Source: Eutreptiella sp. 'Long Island Sound 2002'
Lineage: Eukaryota > Euglenozoa > Euglenophyceae > Eutreptiales > Eutreptiaceae
Direction: 5' to 3'
Assembly (NCBI GenBank): GCA_964036045.1
Contig: OZ038380.1
Coordinates: forward strand, 117,289,699-117,353,698
Length of the DNA: 64,000 nucleotides
Below, in pieces: positions 55,301-64,000 of this stretch (positions are counted from its first letter, which is position 1; the number at the start of each line of letters is the position of its first letter). The notes beneath the pieces were generated by a model. The model saw only the letters and a program-made list of their open reading frames with translations, was not told the DNA's origin and made no database searches. The position numbers and the translations under genes are program-made.

Positions 55301-57547
55301 TCTCTGGAGTATTGGGCCACCGAACACATTGATACTGTCGCGAGCCCAGCTGGTCGACGGGCCAGATGGCATGAATTTCTCAGTCTGTTTGACCTCCATG
55401 TGTCGTATTTGCCTGGAAAACACAACACGGTAGCGGATGCTCTGAGCCGATGGGCTTACCCCGCTTCAGAGGGGCTGCAAAGTACCAACATCCATGGTAC
55501 GGAGCAGGACAGCCACGTCGTAATCGAGTGGGATCAAGAAGAAAAAAAGCTCATTCGACGTGAATGCATGCAATGCTCTGTTAAACAGCATGCATTACCG
55601 TGCCATGACATCACGGCCTTCTCAGATCCGGCGCATGCCCATGAGATTAGAACCAAATCACTGAAAGTCGTGGAGAAAGTCACCGATCCCTCCTCAGGGA
55701 GTGTGAAACGGTTCGAGTATACCCGACCTGTAAGTGGATTTCGGTTGATTCAGGGCATTAAGCGTCGAGATCCGGCCAAAACTCCACCCCTGCCGAAAGA
55801 TTCCCTTATCATCTGTGACTGGACGAATGATTATCTGCATGATTCCATGTTTAAAGAGATCTTTGAGAATCTCAAATCCAAAGATGCTCACAAGGATGGA
55901 ATTTATTCTGAATATTCGTTGGATGGGGGGAAGCTGTGGATGGAGGGTAAATTGTGCGTACCAGACGCCCTGGCCCCCCGAGTGTTAAACTGGTGGCACA
56001 AATGGGAGTCCCCCCACGCACATGGCCGTAGATTATGGTCGATGATTAAACATAGGTTGTTCGGCTCAAGGCTATATACTCATTGTATGAAAGTAGCCGC
56101 CGGATGTGCCCAATGTGCTGTCTCGACGCCCCCCAGCGCGAAGAAGCACGGCCATCTGAGGCCACACCCTATTCCGGAGCGCCTCTTTAACAGAGTCACC
56201 AGTGATTTTTTCCATCTTGGTGAACTCGACGACGAAGAGTGCCATTGGACCAACAAAAAGGTCAATGGAGTGCTCCTTATACAATGCCGTCATTCTGGCT
56301 ACATTCAGGTGTTGCCTTGCAACGTCGAGTCAATGACTGGCAAAGCTGCCGCCAAATGGTGCGCGCAGACCTGGATGGGAGGTTGGGACGTCCCATCCGA
56401 GGTGGTTACGGACTCAGGCAAAGAGTACACCTCCGAATGGTGGAAGGAATTATGTGCTCGCCTTGGAATCCACCACCTGAGATGTGAAATCCACTCACAT
56501 CGAGCGCTGCCTGGCGAAAGAGCCGGCCGCTCTATTATAAATATGCTTCGTAAGGAGCTCGCCAGTGAGAAAGACTTCCATTGGCTTGAAGTTCTCTTCG
56601 CATTGCTTCGCCGTTACCACAACACGCCATTGTACCATGGCCTTTCTCCAAATGAAATTGTCTTTGGACGAAAGAATTGTTGGTGGAACATGCCGTTGAA
56701 TAATCCTCGCCCTTGTAAGGATGCTTCGTTGTTTTTGGACGAAATCCAACGAGCAGAAAAAACTGTCTCGAAATTAATCGATAAGCATCAAGCTGACTGG
56801 CTTTGGGTCCAGAATCAAGGCCGAAAAAACCCCCACAATTTTGAAGTCGATGATCGAGTTTGGCTTCGAAAATCCGAAACCACCCTGGACGGAGATGATA
56901 AGCTTCTTCCCTTGTGGGAGGGGCCATTTGCTGTTACAGCGCGTCTAGGTGAGAACAGGTGGAGGATTCGTGTGGATGTCAGCAGGGAAATTGAAGTTTC
57001 GGGCGATCGCCTCAAGAGAGAGATCCCCTCCCCCAAGGATCGGGTTAAACCCCTTCTTTGGACATCGAAATTTTTGTCCGATCGGGTCATCGAAGGGGGG
57101 AAGTACGAACTCAAGAGGATTTTAGAAGCAAGACGTGACGAAAAGGGCGAATGGGAATTTCTATGTGAGTGGAGGGGCTTTGATTCCAGTCACAACAACT
57201 GGGAACCAGCCCATTCTTTTGTCCATGGGTACACCAAGGGGTTCATTGACTTCCTCAAGAAGCACCCCGAAATTGGCGTACTCCTGACAGACTGTCTGTC
57301 GAAACCCGACAGACAGGTGGAGAGCGACGGAAAAAGACCTGTGGTGAATCGAGATCCAGCCTTTTACGGCCCTCAGCAGCCACCTTCCAGGGCTGATCCG
57401 TCGATCTCCCCTCCTGCGGTCAGGCCAGCCCAGGAGCCAAATGAGCACCAAGCTTCGAGTTCGGCCGCTGATTTGCAGCGCCCAAGCCGTACGAGGGCCC
57501 CACCAGACAGGTTGGTGGTCACATGTATTCGTGCTTGGCCGAATTGA
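52364..57547 (+). CDS. E2 pol polyprotein, intact
   Basis: One frame from the codon after the gag TAG to a TGA at 57,545-57,547. The first start-like codon is a GTG at 52,475, giving 1,690 codons, so expression by readthrough from gag is likelier than internal initiation. Numbered from 52,475: protease, CDNGSEVNL (Asp42); NPPF domain at about 212-345 (WINPPF, Asn268; LVVPLWDDKPWF), matching a domain known from DIRS-type elements; acidic Ser-rich linker at about 345-400; RT at about 560-780 with LDLRHGFHQMPL and YIDD at 54,590-54,601; RNase H at about 865-995 (RTDASRYAIG, REQETYA, LTDHRSL, NTVADALSRW); integrase with an N-terminal His/Cys zinc region (CAQC), Asp at 56,204, Asp at 56,411 and Glu at 56,516; GPF motif (LPLWEGPF); chromodomain at about 1542-1597 (CEWRGFDSSHNNWEP). 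The chromodomain probably directs integration to marked chromatin, as in chromoviruses. Confidence 0.95.
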   Translation, partial: GSHENRPSPGDFRHDPQIPSRPLLDVGSLVSSPLDPAVDPSVVVDEVGVQSKHRARQFVTKLWVSDCKGNFHLATCLCDNGSEVNLQSNSFLPDDCVFDSPHSVTLEGVSGHSLAGGQRGCYTSTHLVAQDLWEDGNVEEVILKDDYFYLADIKYDLYLGHPWLRKNRGAAVGHRRCFLLESGPLERPEFRFLHAGFKSAEEFLKQKVTPKFGEDVTIAEVNGSTDYSRELECLRRDSQPRRPSRWHSSSYRVVDKWRDAICEHFYEHHSFWPQCDAFANRENKSFDKHFRDAWTHKWDKKLWINPPFHLIQQVIHKIKQDKTQAILVVPLWDDKPWFQELQDICVDYIQLPRKIELYARDDTGPLPQRPWSSLAFLVDGKLSDSDSADSSTDSCVGSESEVERGTDDESIFSDFCPSDAQGDPTSNGSASSASSPIRSTSKRIYGARTTKKFSSRRKFRVFYEKPRVEAFIDPFEELDHEENLWNVDTRPTYLQEAVDTDLFRDIRKKILPAKAEEIAKVFSTVIPGDQVDTELCSKKRNKIFEERKDTTLSGKLIKDPPVRGQFGEAFIELHEGYKAKKQRPYENHGQKHEILRKIIERNLREFGWLEGCMTSEWCCAPFTVPKPPPADQNTIDGWRMVVDFRNLNAETKADSHPLPLIEEEIAKRARGRLFSVLDLRHGFHQMPLRKDSRPLTCMCTPCGPVQWTVMPMGLKNAPSFFQRMMEDVLFTAHPELRAFVSVYIDDIIIATEGEGLTEAELVALHEKQLNQVLDILDANQLIWGPKKGKLVLKSVEFCGSLLDNGTRRPSPGKLVAIQKWKRPGMITELRGFLGCCNFYHTFVPNYAKFAAPLTELLKVGRDAGNAGSKVRVKWTDECEEAFHHLKAALCEVATLHVPKFDRPFYIRTDASRYAIGAVLEQVDEATGDHYPLAFWSRKLAPRQMQWSPREQETYAIICALKKYQSWVGTNRVEVLTDHRSLEYWATEHIDTVASPAGRRARWHEFLSLFDLHVSYLPGKHNTVADALSRWAYPASEGLQSTNIHGTEQDSHVVIEWDQEEKKLIRRECMQCSVKQHALPCHDITAFSDPAHAHEIRTKSLKVVEKVTDPSSGSVKRFEYTRPVSGFRLIQGIKRRDPAKTPPLPKDSLIICDWTNDYLHDSMFKEIFENLKSKDAHKDGIYSEYSLDGGKLWMEGKLCVPDALAPRVLNWWHKWESPHAHGRRLWSMIKHRLFGSRLYTHCMKVAAGCAQCAVSTPPSAKKHGHLRPHPIPERLFNRVTSDFFHLGELDDEECHWTNKKVNGVLLIQCRHSGYIQVLPCNVESMTGKAAAKWCAQTWMGGWDVPSEVVTDSGKEYTSEWWKELCARLGIHHLRCEIHSHRALPGERAGRSIINMLRKELASEKDFHWLEVLFALLRRYHNTPLYHGLSPNEIVFGRKNCWWNMPLNNPRPCKDASLFLDEIQRAEKTVSKLIDKHQADWLWVQNQGRKNPHNFEVDDRVWLRKSETTLDGDDKLLPLWEGPFAVTARLGENRWRIRVDVSREIEVSGDRLKREIPSPKDRVKPLLWTSKFLSDRVIEGGKYELKRILEARRDEKGEWEFLCEWRGFDSSHNNWEPAHSFVHGYTKGFIDFLKKHPEIGVLLTDCLSKPDRQVESDGKRPVVNRDPAFYGPQQPPSRADPSISPPAVRPAQEPNEHQASSSAADLQRPSRTRAPPDRLVVTCIRAWPN

Positions 57548-59397
57548 GGGAGACCCGTCGTGACTTGAGTCGCCGACGCCATAATCTGGGTAACAGTCGT
57601 CTAGTCCAGGGCGTCATGGCACTCGTCGCTAGGGCTCAAGGGTGTAGGTTCGAAACCCTTGCATGTCCAACTCCTACAAAAGCTCCAGCCTCGCCCCGTC
57701 GACCACTTATTCCAATGTGAGTGTTCTGACGACTTGAAAAAACCACATTCTGCTCAATCCACTGTTCATTCTTCCTGATTACGACATGATGTGGAGAACT
57801 GCGAATGTTTGATAATTTGACGTCAATCAACTTTTCTTTGGTCTCCGTTCGGCAGACAAGGCGTAGATACGCTGCCGAAAGCCACGGAGTGTGCTGCCGT
57901 GTCCAGAAAAAACCAAACTCAGGCTTAATTCAGGCAGATCCGGGGTAATCTTGTCTCTGTTGGTCTGTGCATTTTTGGAATTTGGCTACTCGTGCAGATG
58001 GAAGCAAATGTACATAGTAAAAACGCTGGCCAGCGACATTCACCCCTACAGGCACCCCCTGTAGTACTGGCTGCACTAGATGGGACGCCAGGAACTCAGA
58101 TCTTACATTCATTTGCCGTGATGCTGAAGCCAAAGTCCAGATTCAGATCCAGATTCCTTGAATTTACCTTGAATTCCTCAGGTTTGTCCATCATTCTGCG
58201 CAACAGTGCAGCAAAACCCCGACGTCAATTGTTCAGACAACCTTCACATAGGAGCTCCAGGGACTTCTAACAGCAACCTCTCGGACCTCAGAGCTTCCGT
58301 AAGCTTCGGTGTATTTTTGGCACACGCCAATGTGAGCTCAATCCGACCTGAAACTGTCGAAAATGGTGAATCCAAGTGTCTTGTGGGACTCAATCGAAAG
58401 ATGGGCCTTGTCCAAGTCGATTGACACCGCCGCCACTGTAAATAAAGGACTATTCGGTGTCTCTCAGTTATATACTGTCAGTAAAGCGCCTTCAGCGAAC
58501 CTTCGGCGCGGTACATGCCAAGGATCCAGGGCTATCATGTCCCATCATGATGCATCATCACATGATCCACATTTTCATGGAATCTGTTGGATGCTCGCGA
58601 ACCAACGTGTCGGAAAGCACAATTCAGCTGAATAAACGACAATATATATTAACTCTAGTCTAAACGAAGGTGTTAGTAGTTTCAGTTCTAGACATTCCGC
58701 TTCATTTCACCTTCATCTGAGGGAATTTGCCTCATTTTAGGACAGTTTAGGTTGATTTCCTTGTCATCTCCTCTCATTCCTCGAAGATCTGTTTACGGCT
58801 TTGCCTAACTTCGTTGACGCTGATGTTTTTCTGTTCACTTAGGGCCTGCAGACTACATTTGTATTTGTTTTCCCTCTCTGTGATTGTTTCATCTCCTTCA
58901 TCTCTGCTCAAATTGATTCTCAATCTTGCTGAATCTTGTGATCATCCACCAGATGCGCCAAATCTGAGGCACATGCTGCACTTTTCAGAACGAGAAAAGC
59001 GGGAGTAACACGATGTAGAGTACGTGGAGGACACCGTAGCGTGCCCGCGACAGCTAAACTGTGCCAGAGCGCCGAGATGTCACTCCATTTCTTGATTCTC
59101 CCACTCAATCCACCAATAATTTACCTCATTCTCAACCAGGGCATGGTTTGGTATCGATTCTCGATACGTTTACATGCTTTTTAGCCCTTAACCTAATGTT
59201 TTACTGCACGGAGGACTGTTCGTCACTCCTCATTCTGTCTCATTTCAGGTTCATCCATCCTGATTCAGTGCCAATTCAGCCCAAATCAGGTCAGATCAAG
59301 CAGATTTCGCCCCATCAAGGCTACATTTCTATTTTTTTCTGGGCCTTACCCGCACTACGTTCTTCGTTGACGTAGAGACACACCCCAGTGTGTTTTT
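57548..59397 (+). other. E2 3' untranslated region
   Basis: No gene over 1.85 kb. Short frames only. The words ttcag, ctcattt and gatctg recur. A tRNA-like ggttcgaaaccc word at 57,647-57,658 lacks the rest of a tRNA fold and was rejected. Confidence 0.7.
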
Positions 59398-59407
59398 GGA
59401 GGGGGAG
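59398..59407 (+). promoter_or_regulatory. E2 polypurine tract
   Basis: GGAGGGGGAG directly before the 3' LTR. Confidence 0.9.
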
Positions 59408-59941
59408 TGTAAGTGCGGCTAACCCCCATCTGCTCAGATTTTCGCAGATCTGCCCCAGATTGGCTACATTTTGGCCATTTTCTCTGCTTCGGCGGAATCG
59501 CCGCCCCGCAGCTCAGTCTCAGGATCAGACCTATATATTTCTGATGTGCCGGATCTGATTCCGCGGTCCATTCATCGTAAATCCGCCGCGTTCCGATCAT
59601 TTACCCGGAATCGCCATTTGCCGCTTACGCGCGCGCGCGAGCCTAATCGGCCAAATATTTTTTCACAATCGGATTTTTATAAATCTTTTCAGATAGATAT
59701 GGACACTCAGATGTACTTAGGAATATCCGCATCAATTTTCTTCATAGACTGGGATTTCTTGCCGGATAACAATCAGCATGGATCTTGCCTCCGTTGTCGC
59801 CGCTCTTGCCTCCGTTGGTGTCCGTGTATCCGGTTCTGCCCCCAACAGCAGCGTTCAGGTCGACTCCTCGCGTGCCTGCCCCCCCGGTCTTGCCGGCCCT
59901 GAGCCCTCCGGCACCATCCACGACCTAGGGCAGCACTTTCA
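59408..59941 (+). repeat. E2 3' LTR
   Basis: 534 bp, about six substitutions from the 5' copy (for example ccgctgacg/ccgcttacg, gatttcgcgg/gattccgcgg). It ends CACTTTCA before unrelated flank. Confidence 0.96.
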
Positions 59942-60099
59942 GAACCCTACAAAGGAACAAAAGCGCTGATTACATGCACGGCCGCAGGACGAAAGAACTG
60001 CGGCTGATGGTCACACTCGCCTTCTCACTCCGTGCCCCTGGCTGCTCACCCTTAGCATCCAGCGCTCGCCTTTAGCGTTCCTTTCGCCACCATGCAGTG

Positions 60100-60250
60100 G
60101 CAGCGCCTCGGTTTGAGTTGGTGGCATCCCACTGGTGCGCTGCGCCCTTGCTTGACTTGGTGCCACTTCACTGGCGCACCGCGTCTTTGCTTGACTTGGT
60201 GCCACTTCACTGGCACACTGCGTCTTTGCTTGACTTGGTGGTCAGCGTGC
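60100..60250. repeat. ~42-bp tandem repeat, about three copies
   Basis: Copies of gcttgacttggtgccacttc followed by actggcgcaccgcgtctt occur at about 60,150, 60,190 and 60,225, with a more diverged copy before them. The surrounding 59,942-60,640 shows no gene. Confidence 0.7.
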
Positions 60251-60639
60251 GATACTCATGTCCAGCGCAGTGGTGAAGAGCTCAATGTTCAAAAGCTTCT
60301 CAAAATCAGACTCCCTGATGGAAGACCTCAAGCAATGTCTCAACATCAGACTCCCTCAAAACATACCTCAAGTCCGCGGCAATGAAGCCGCATGCCGTGC
60401 ACACCAAGATCATGCAAGCGCTGATGCACAAGCGGAACGTAATGGGTGTCCCCAAATGTCACCTGACCTTCGATCTGGGAGCAGATAACCAGCGCAGCAC
60501 AAGTGCTTCTGCGAAAGATCGGACAATGTCGGAGACCCCGCCAGCAAAATCCTCTATATATATACGTTCTATATACGTTGTCCCCGACGTTGTCGGCAAT
60601 GGTGGCACTTGTTGATGCGGAAGACCAGGGACGTGCCTC

Positions 60640-60790
60640 GAAGAGGACCAGGAGTAGCGCGCGTTCAAGAGGAGCACCAATGACATGCGTCCAACAGGAC
60701 GGTGAGTTGCGCGCGTTGAAGAGGAACACCAACAACGCACGTCGAACAGGACCACAAGTGGCGCGTGTTGAAGAGGACGAACGCAATATG
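60640..60790. repeat. Degenerate short tandem repeat in a 109-codon frame
   Basis: Units with gcgcgttcaagaggagcacc, gcgcgttgaagaggaacacc and gcgtgttgaagaggacgaac recur at 30-65 bp intervals. The plus-strand frame 60,503-60,832 is Arg/Thr/Asn-rich because of it; no function is inferred. Confidence 0.55.
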
Positions 60791-60832
60791 TGCACTGGTC
60801 CAAAGACCCAGCGCCTCCACAGACTCGGATGA

Positions 60833-61152
60833 ACTGGGCAGGTGCCTCGAACAGCATACCATCCATCAGTGACGGATGCAATGTTTTGTAACCTTTCCGA
60901 GTACTCGGTGTTTGATTGTTTATGTGATGTCCATTTTCCTTCTCTGACATAGCACCCTGTCAACGACGTTCACTGTAAGCATGCAAACAGCAATACTCAT
61001 AAAGCAAATGACCACCCAAATCTCCATCAGTCCTCAGGTCCCCAGTGTCCTTGATTCTGTAACTCAGATCATATCATGTTAAAACATTACATCCTGCAAG
61101 CCACGGGGCATGTGATTTTCACTGGTTGAATCTAATGAAATCATTCATAGAA
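60833..61152. other. Region with no recognisable gene
   Basis: AT-rich spacer between the short tandem repeats and R1; nothing recognised. Confidence 0.4.
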
Positions 61153-61315
61153 TGCCTATGTTTCTCAACAAAAAGGTTTGAAGCTCAAAAGTGCACGCGC
61201 TGCTGATCTGGCATTTCAAATGCGCGAATTGGCCGCAACATTACAAAGATGACAATCTAACCCACGTCATATGAATCACCAATTACCAATGGCTGTCACT
61301 CAATCTAGCCCAGTG
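61153..61315 (+). repeat. Dispersed repeat R1, copy 2
   Basis: Same orientation as 18,128-18,300. It is followed at once by GC-rich sequence, whereas copy 1 follows GC-rich sequence. Confidence 0.75.
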
Positions 61316-61949
61316 GGTTCTATTACAACGGACCCACCCCAGGGAGGGCACACAACCGAAAGACAGGCAGGGGGGCACGGGGACCGGGCCAGCCCCCCCC
61401 CCGGAACTTGGGCGGGTAGAGCAAGGGACCCCAGCGTGAAACCCGGCGGGGCCCAGACCACCTGGAACGGCCCCCTGGCGTCTTGCGAGGGGACTTTGCC
61501 AGGTGCGCGCGCCAAAAGGCAAGGGGAGTGGTGGGGCGCAGACGCTGCGGGAGCGCGAGGGCACAACAGGCTGGCGGCGCACACCAGAAGGGAAACCGGA
61601 CCGCGCCCGCGGGACGCACAGACCACCTGGAATAGGGTATCTGCAGGCGAGGACAAGGGACACCCGGAAGGGGCAACCAACTACACACACCGCGGGGGGC
61701 GCGAGGAGGGGGGGAGAGCAGGAACCGGCACTGGCGTCGCCCCCCCTGACCTGCCGGGAGCGCCGCTAACACACAACATACTGCACCCGCCGAGGCAGTA
61801 GTGGTGCAACCCATCACGTGTCAGCCCCGCGGCTAGGCAGCTTCCGTGCAAGCCCATCGGGGTCCCACTGGCGACAAGCCAGTAGCATGGGCCCGGCGGC
61901 GCCGGCACTCCGGGCGACCATGCGTTAGGGGAGCTACATAGTGGGTAAG
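61316..61949 (+). repeat. GC-rich dispersed repeat, inverted partner of 21.4-21.96 kb
   Basis: The open frame 61,271-61,801 (176 codons; GPRPRDAQTTWNRVSAGEDK) matches, on the opposite strand, the protein-like sequence QTAWNRVPASEGKGQPDG at about 21,715-21,785. The word cactggcgacaagccagtag at 61,868 is the complement of the left copy. It may be the coding part of a retroelement whose 3' end is the SINE-like segment. Confidence 0.6.
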
Positions 61950-62168
61950 TAACGCATCAACCGGGGAGTGGCAAAATGGGGAAGCTGGGGAGGGACAGGG
62001 GTTCGAGCCCCGTGAACCCGGGGGACTCCGCCACCAGGCAGGAGGTGTGTCATAAAGTGCCTCCCACTAGGCCCTGTTTGGGAGGATATCACGTGGCCCA
62101 ACCATGTAGCACCCCGGGGCCAAAAGATGTCTAGTACCCGAAACCTCAAACCTCAAACCTCAAACCCT
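61950..62168 (+). mobile_element. SINE-like end of a dispersed repeat, copy 2
   Basis: Has a full A-box match TGGCAAAATGG (61,969-61,979; consensus TRGYNNARNNG) and a full B-box match GGTTCGAGCCC (62,000-62,010; consensus GGTTCGANNCC), 31 bases apart as in tRNA genes. A tail of AACCTCA units (62,141-62,165) is followed by TTTT. This is the plan of a tRNA-derived SINE. The inverted copy at 21.2 kb shares the tail but has a damaged B box. Confidence 0.55.
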
Positions 62169-62169
62169 T

Positions 62170-63090
62170 TTAGGTCTGGCTGTGCCTGCAGAGGAGTGGC
62201 AAGCTGGGGGAGGGAACACACTGTTGTGGGAGACAGAAACATAATTCGTGTGATTGCGATTCGGGGAGTGTATGACGTCAAATGCATTAACAGGAATCCA
62301 ACTGTGTGGTAGTGTAACCTGGGGTTCTTCCTGCGGAGGAATCTCTGGGGTCATACGCTCTGTTCTCTGGATTGTGCCTGAGAGAATTTGTGAGATAGGA
62401 GTGCGTACTGGGTCACTGCGGATGCCACCTGTTGGCTGAACGCATGCCAGAGCACCGGTAGAAAGGGACGCATACTGATTTGGCTGGCGGGACCACTGCG
62501 GCCTCTCCCAGCCCGATGAGATGGTGAGTGCGTGTGCAACTTGCTGATTTTGCCTGTGAGAGCGCGCCGCATTGGGGAGGAGGCTGGTGTGCGGGTGTGG
62601 CCGCATATGGGCTTCACTGCGTGGCAACGGTTCGCTGCGTGCACACATGCTGCGATATGCATATGGTGGGCAGTGTAAGAGGGCGTTTCAACTTGGAGTG
62701 GCCTCTATGAGTTTGGAGCGGGGGATGGAGGCCTTTGACGCACCTTCATTCTGCCCGTGAAGATATAAGTATGTGTAGGTGTCACTCGTGAGGAGAGTCA
62801 TACCCACAAGGCCACAGGGCGCGCTGTGGCGGTCCCCAGCTTCGTGGATTGATGCATTGACCTTTGTTTAACGGTTGAAGGATCAGTTTGTTACATTGTT
62901 GGCTCCTCATGGATGTTGTCTGTTGCTGTCGCCATTTGCAAGCTTCGGTCCCAATGTAGAATAAGAAATGACTGCAGGGAAGGCACGTCTGGGTAGTGGG
63001 ATATTTGGGGGAGTGATAGCCGCTGCAAGGGTAGGTGTTCGGGTGCCTTGATGGCTGGTGGTCCTGAGTATTAGTGCGAGCTGCAGTGAA
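62170..63090. other. Region with no firmly recognisable gene
   Basis: Minus-strand frames at 62,160-62,648 and 62,782-63,099 show no motif. They may be the downstream remains of the decayed coding region at 63.1-64 kb. Confidence 0.35.
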
Positions 63091-63091
63091 G

Positions 63092-64000
63092 TCAAACATC
63101 TTGCGTGGGGTTAGACAGATTTCGGAAAATCACCGAGAGGCATTTTTGACGCGGTACCTTGGTCTCGTCTACCATATCCTCTTTGCGTGCCGTGATGCCA
63201 TGCTTCCATCTATGCAGTGCCACACCTGTGATGGCGCAGAAGGAATAACGGTTACGCGTGGCTTCAAAAGGCGCTCCGGGCCCAGAGGGGAAAGAATTCC
63301 ATTGATACATCGGAGAGGAGGTTTGAAACTCCTATTACTTCTCCTAACGTCTTATGTTCGATGCATGGGGTAACGCCGCCAGCCGGTTCAGATTCATAAA
63401 CAAAGGATGGATTGAATTGCACCTGGATGTCATTCCTGAAGAGCCATTGTTCCATTTTGGCTTGGATGCCTGCGAGATATTCATGGATATCATCTACAGG
63501 GTGAGGGTGCGAAACGTTAGTATCAAATGAAAAAGCAAAGTGCAACACTTTCCTGGACACGGTTTTGCCCCAGTGTTTGTCCCTGGGCAGGTGTTCCAAG
63601 ATTGTTTGTTCTTCATCGTCCCCAATGCAGCCGGGTGGATTCAACCAGCGAGAGGGGTCATCGGGGGTTCTGTTGGATGGAAGTCGCCGAATTGATCAAT
63701 GTTTGTGTCAGAGGGGATGGGTTGGGCGTCTAGGTGTTCCTCGGCCTCGGTTATGGGTCAACCCGAGTCCGTGGATCCATATTGCATTCCTACAATAACC
63801 AGTTTTGGGTCCTCTGAGTCATCTTGGTTGATAACTTCGGTGGCTGCGATGATGACTGCTTTCTTGATCTCATTTGGATGCACGCACACAATGGGGGAGC
63901 CACTCAGCACGAGGTTGTTCGCTAAAATTTCTGGCTCTTGCTTGGAATACTCACCCCGAAAAACATTGCCTCCATAGTTTGGGTTGGATACCTTGGAGAA
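63092..64000 (-). pseudogene. Decayed minus-strand coding region, function unknown, cut by the right edge
   Basis: Unknown protein. From the window edge, protein-like sequence in one frame includes YGGNVFRGEYSKQEPEILAN and NEIKKAVIIAATEVINQDDS, with a TGA at 63,758-63,760. From about 63,660 a second frame follows to 63,264, with GDDEEQTILEHLPRDKHWGK and DDIHEYLAGIQAKMEQWLFR. A third frame continues at 63,310-63,092 with PFEATRNRYSFCAITGVALH. Complexity and aromatic content argue for former coding. The changes of frame argue for decay, though introns cannot be excluded. No similarity to the left-edge region was seen by eye. Confidence 0.5.

Larger units (their letters stand above)
48960..59941 (+). 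mobile_element. E2, chromodomain Ty3/Gypsy-type LTR retrotransposon, 11.0 kb
   Basis: The element has 534-bp LTRs differing at about six positions, TGTAAGTG...CACTTTCA ends, a primer-binding site identical to that of E1, gag, an intact pol and a polypurine tract. It is the same clade as E1 with the same domain order but different LTR sequence and clearly diverged proteins. The left flank is satellite (ends gagcg) and the right flank is unrelated sequence (starts gaacc), with no target duplication. One flank has therefore been replaced by recombination or deletion, or the assembly joins two places. It is structurally nearly complete; damage is limited to a one-base shift and one TGA in gag. 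Confidence 0.94.

Noticed and set aside
57600-57680. tRNA-like word ggttcgaaaccc
   Set aside because: The T stem does not pair properly and no acceptor, D or anticodon arm can be found around it.

Overview
This is a stretch of eukaryotic nuclear DNA made almost entirely of repeats. No prokaryotic gene, rRNA, tRNA or CRISPR array is supported, and no cellular housekeeping gene is recognisable. The best-understood contents are two chromodomain Ty3/Gypsy-type LTR retrotransposons, a DNA transposon-like insertion inside the first of them, a dimeric GC-rich satellite, and several families of decayed GC-rich coding sequence. The host cannot be named. Both retrotransposons carry a primer-binding site, TGGTAGCAGAGG, that matches an initiator tRNA-Met ending CCUCUGCUA-CCA rather than the land-plant form. 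Together with the pol gene type this suggests an alga or other protist, but that is inference.

Layout. 1-2.6 kb: a decayed minus-strand coding region that runs off the left edge. 2.6-5.25 kb: a G+T-skewed low-complexity tract. 5.25-8.7 kb: no recognisable gene. 8.7-18.1 kb: a GC-rich mosaic holding two diverged copies of a coding repeat, part of which is doubled again as an 874-bp tandem duplication. 18.1-21.2 kb: short dispersed and tandem repeats. 21.2-22.0 kb: a GC-rich repeat with a SINE-like end, found again in inverted orientation at 61.4-62.2 kb. 22.0-26.7 kb: a satellite of alternating ~210-bp A and B monomers. 26,723-48,606: retrotransposon E1, inserted in that satellite with a 5-bp target duplication. 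36,027-47,603: an 11.6-kb terminal-inverted-repeat element (Mutator/foldback-like, 9-10 bp target duplication) inside the 3' untranslated part of E1; it contains a large inverted repeat of ~155-bp tandem units and a coiled-coil ORF. 48,612-48,959: the satellite resumes. 48,960-59,941: retrotransposon E2, with an intact 1,690-codon pol frame. 59.9-64 kb: short repeats, the inverted partner repeat, and a decayed minus-strand coding region running off the right edge.

How the retroelements work. E1 and E2 share one design. The promoter and the gag start codon lie inside the LTR, so the gag frame crosses the LTR end and the primer-binding site. Gag carries a CX2CX11HX4H metal-binding motif and a Gly/Arg-rich tail. 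Gag and pol are in one frame separated by a UAG in a conserved context, which suggests stop-codon readthrough. Pol is ordered protease, a methyltransferase-like NPPF domain, reverse transcriptase, RNase H, integrase, chromodomain. E1 is inactivated by in-frame stops; E2 has damage only in gag. Deduced order of events: satellite, then E1, then the TIR element inside E1. E2 has a satellite left flank and an unrelated right flank, so the locus was rearranged there or is misassembled.
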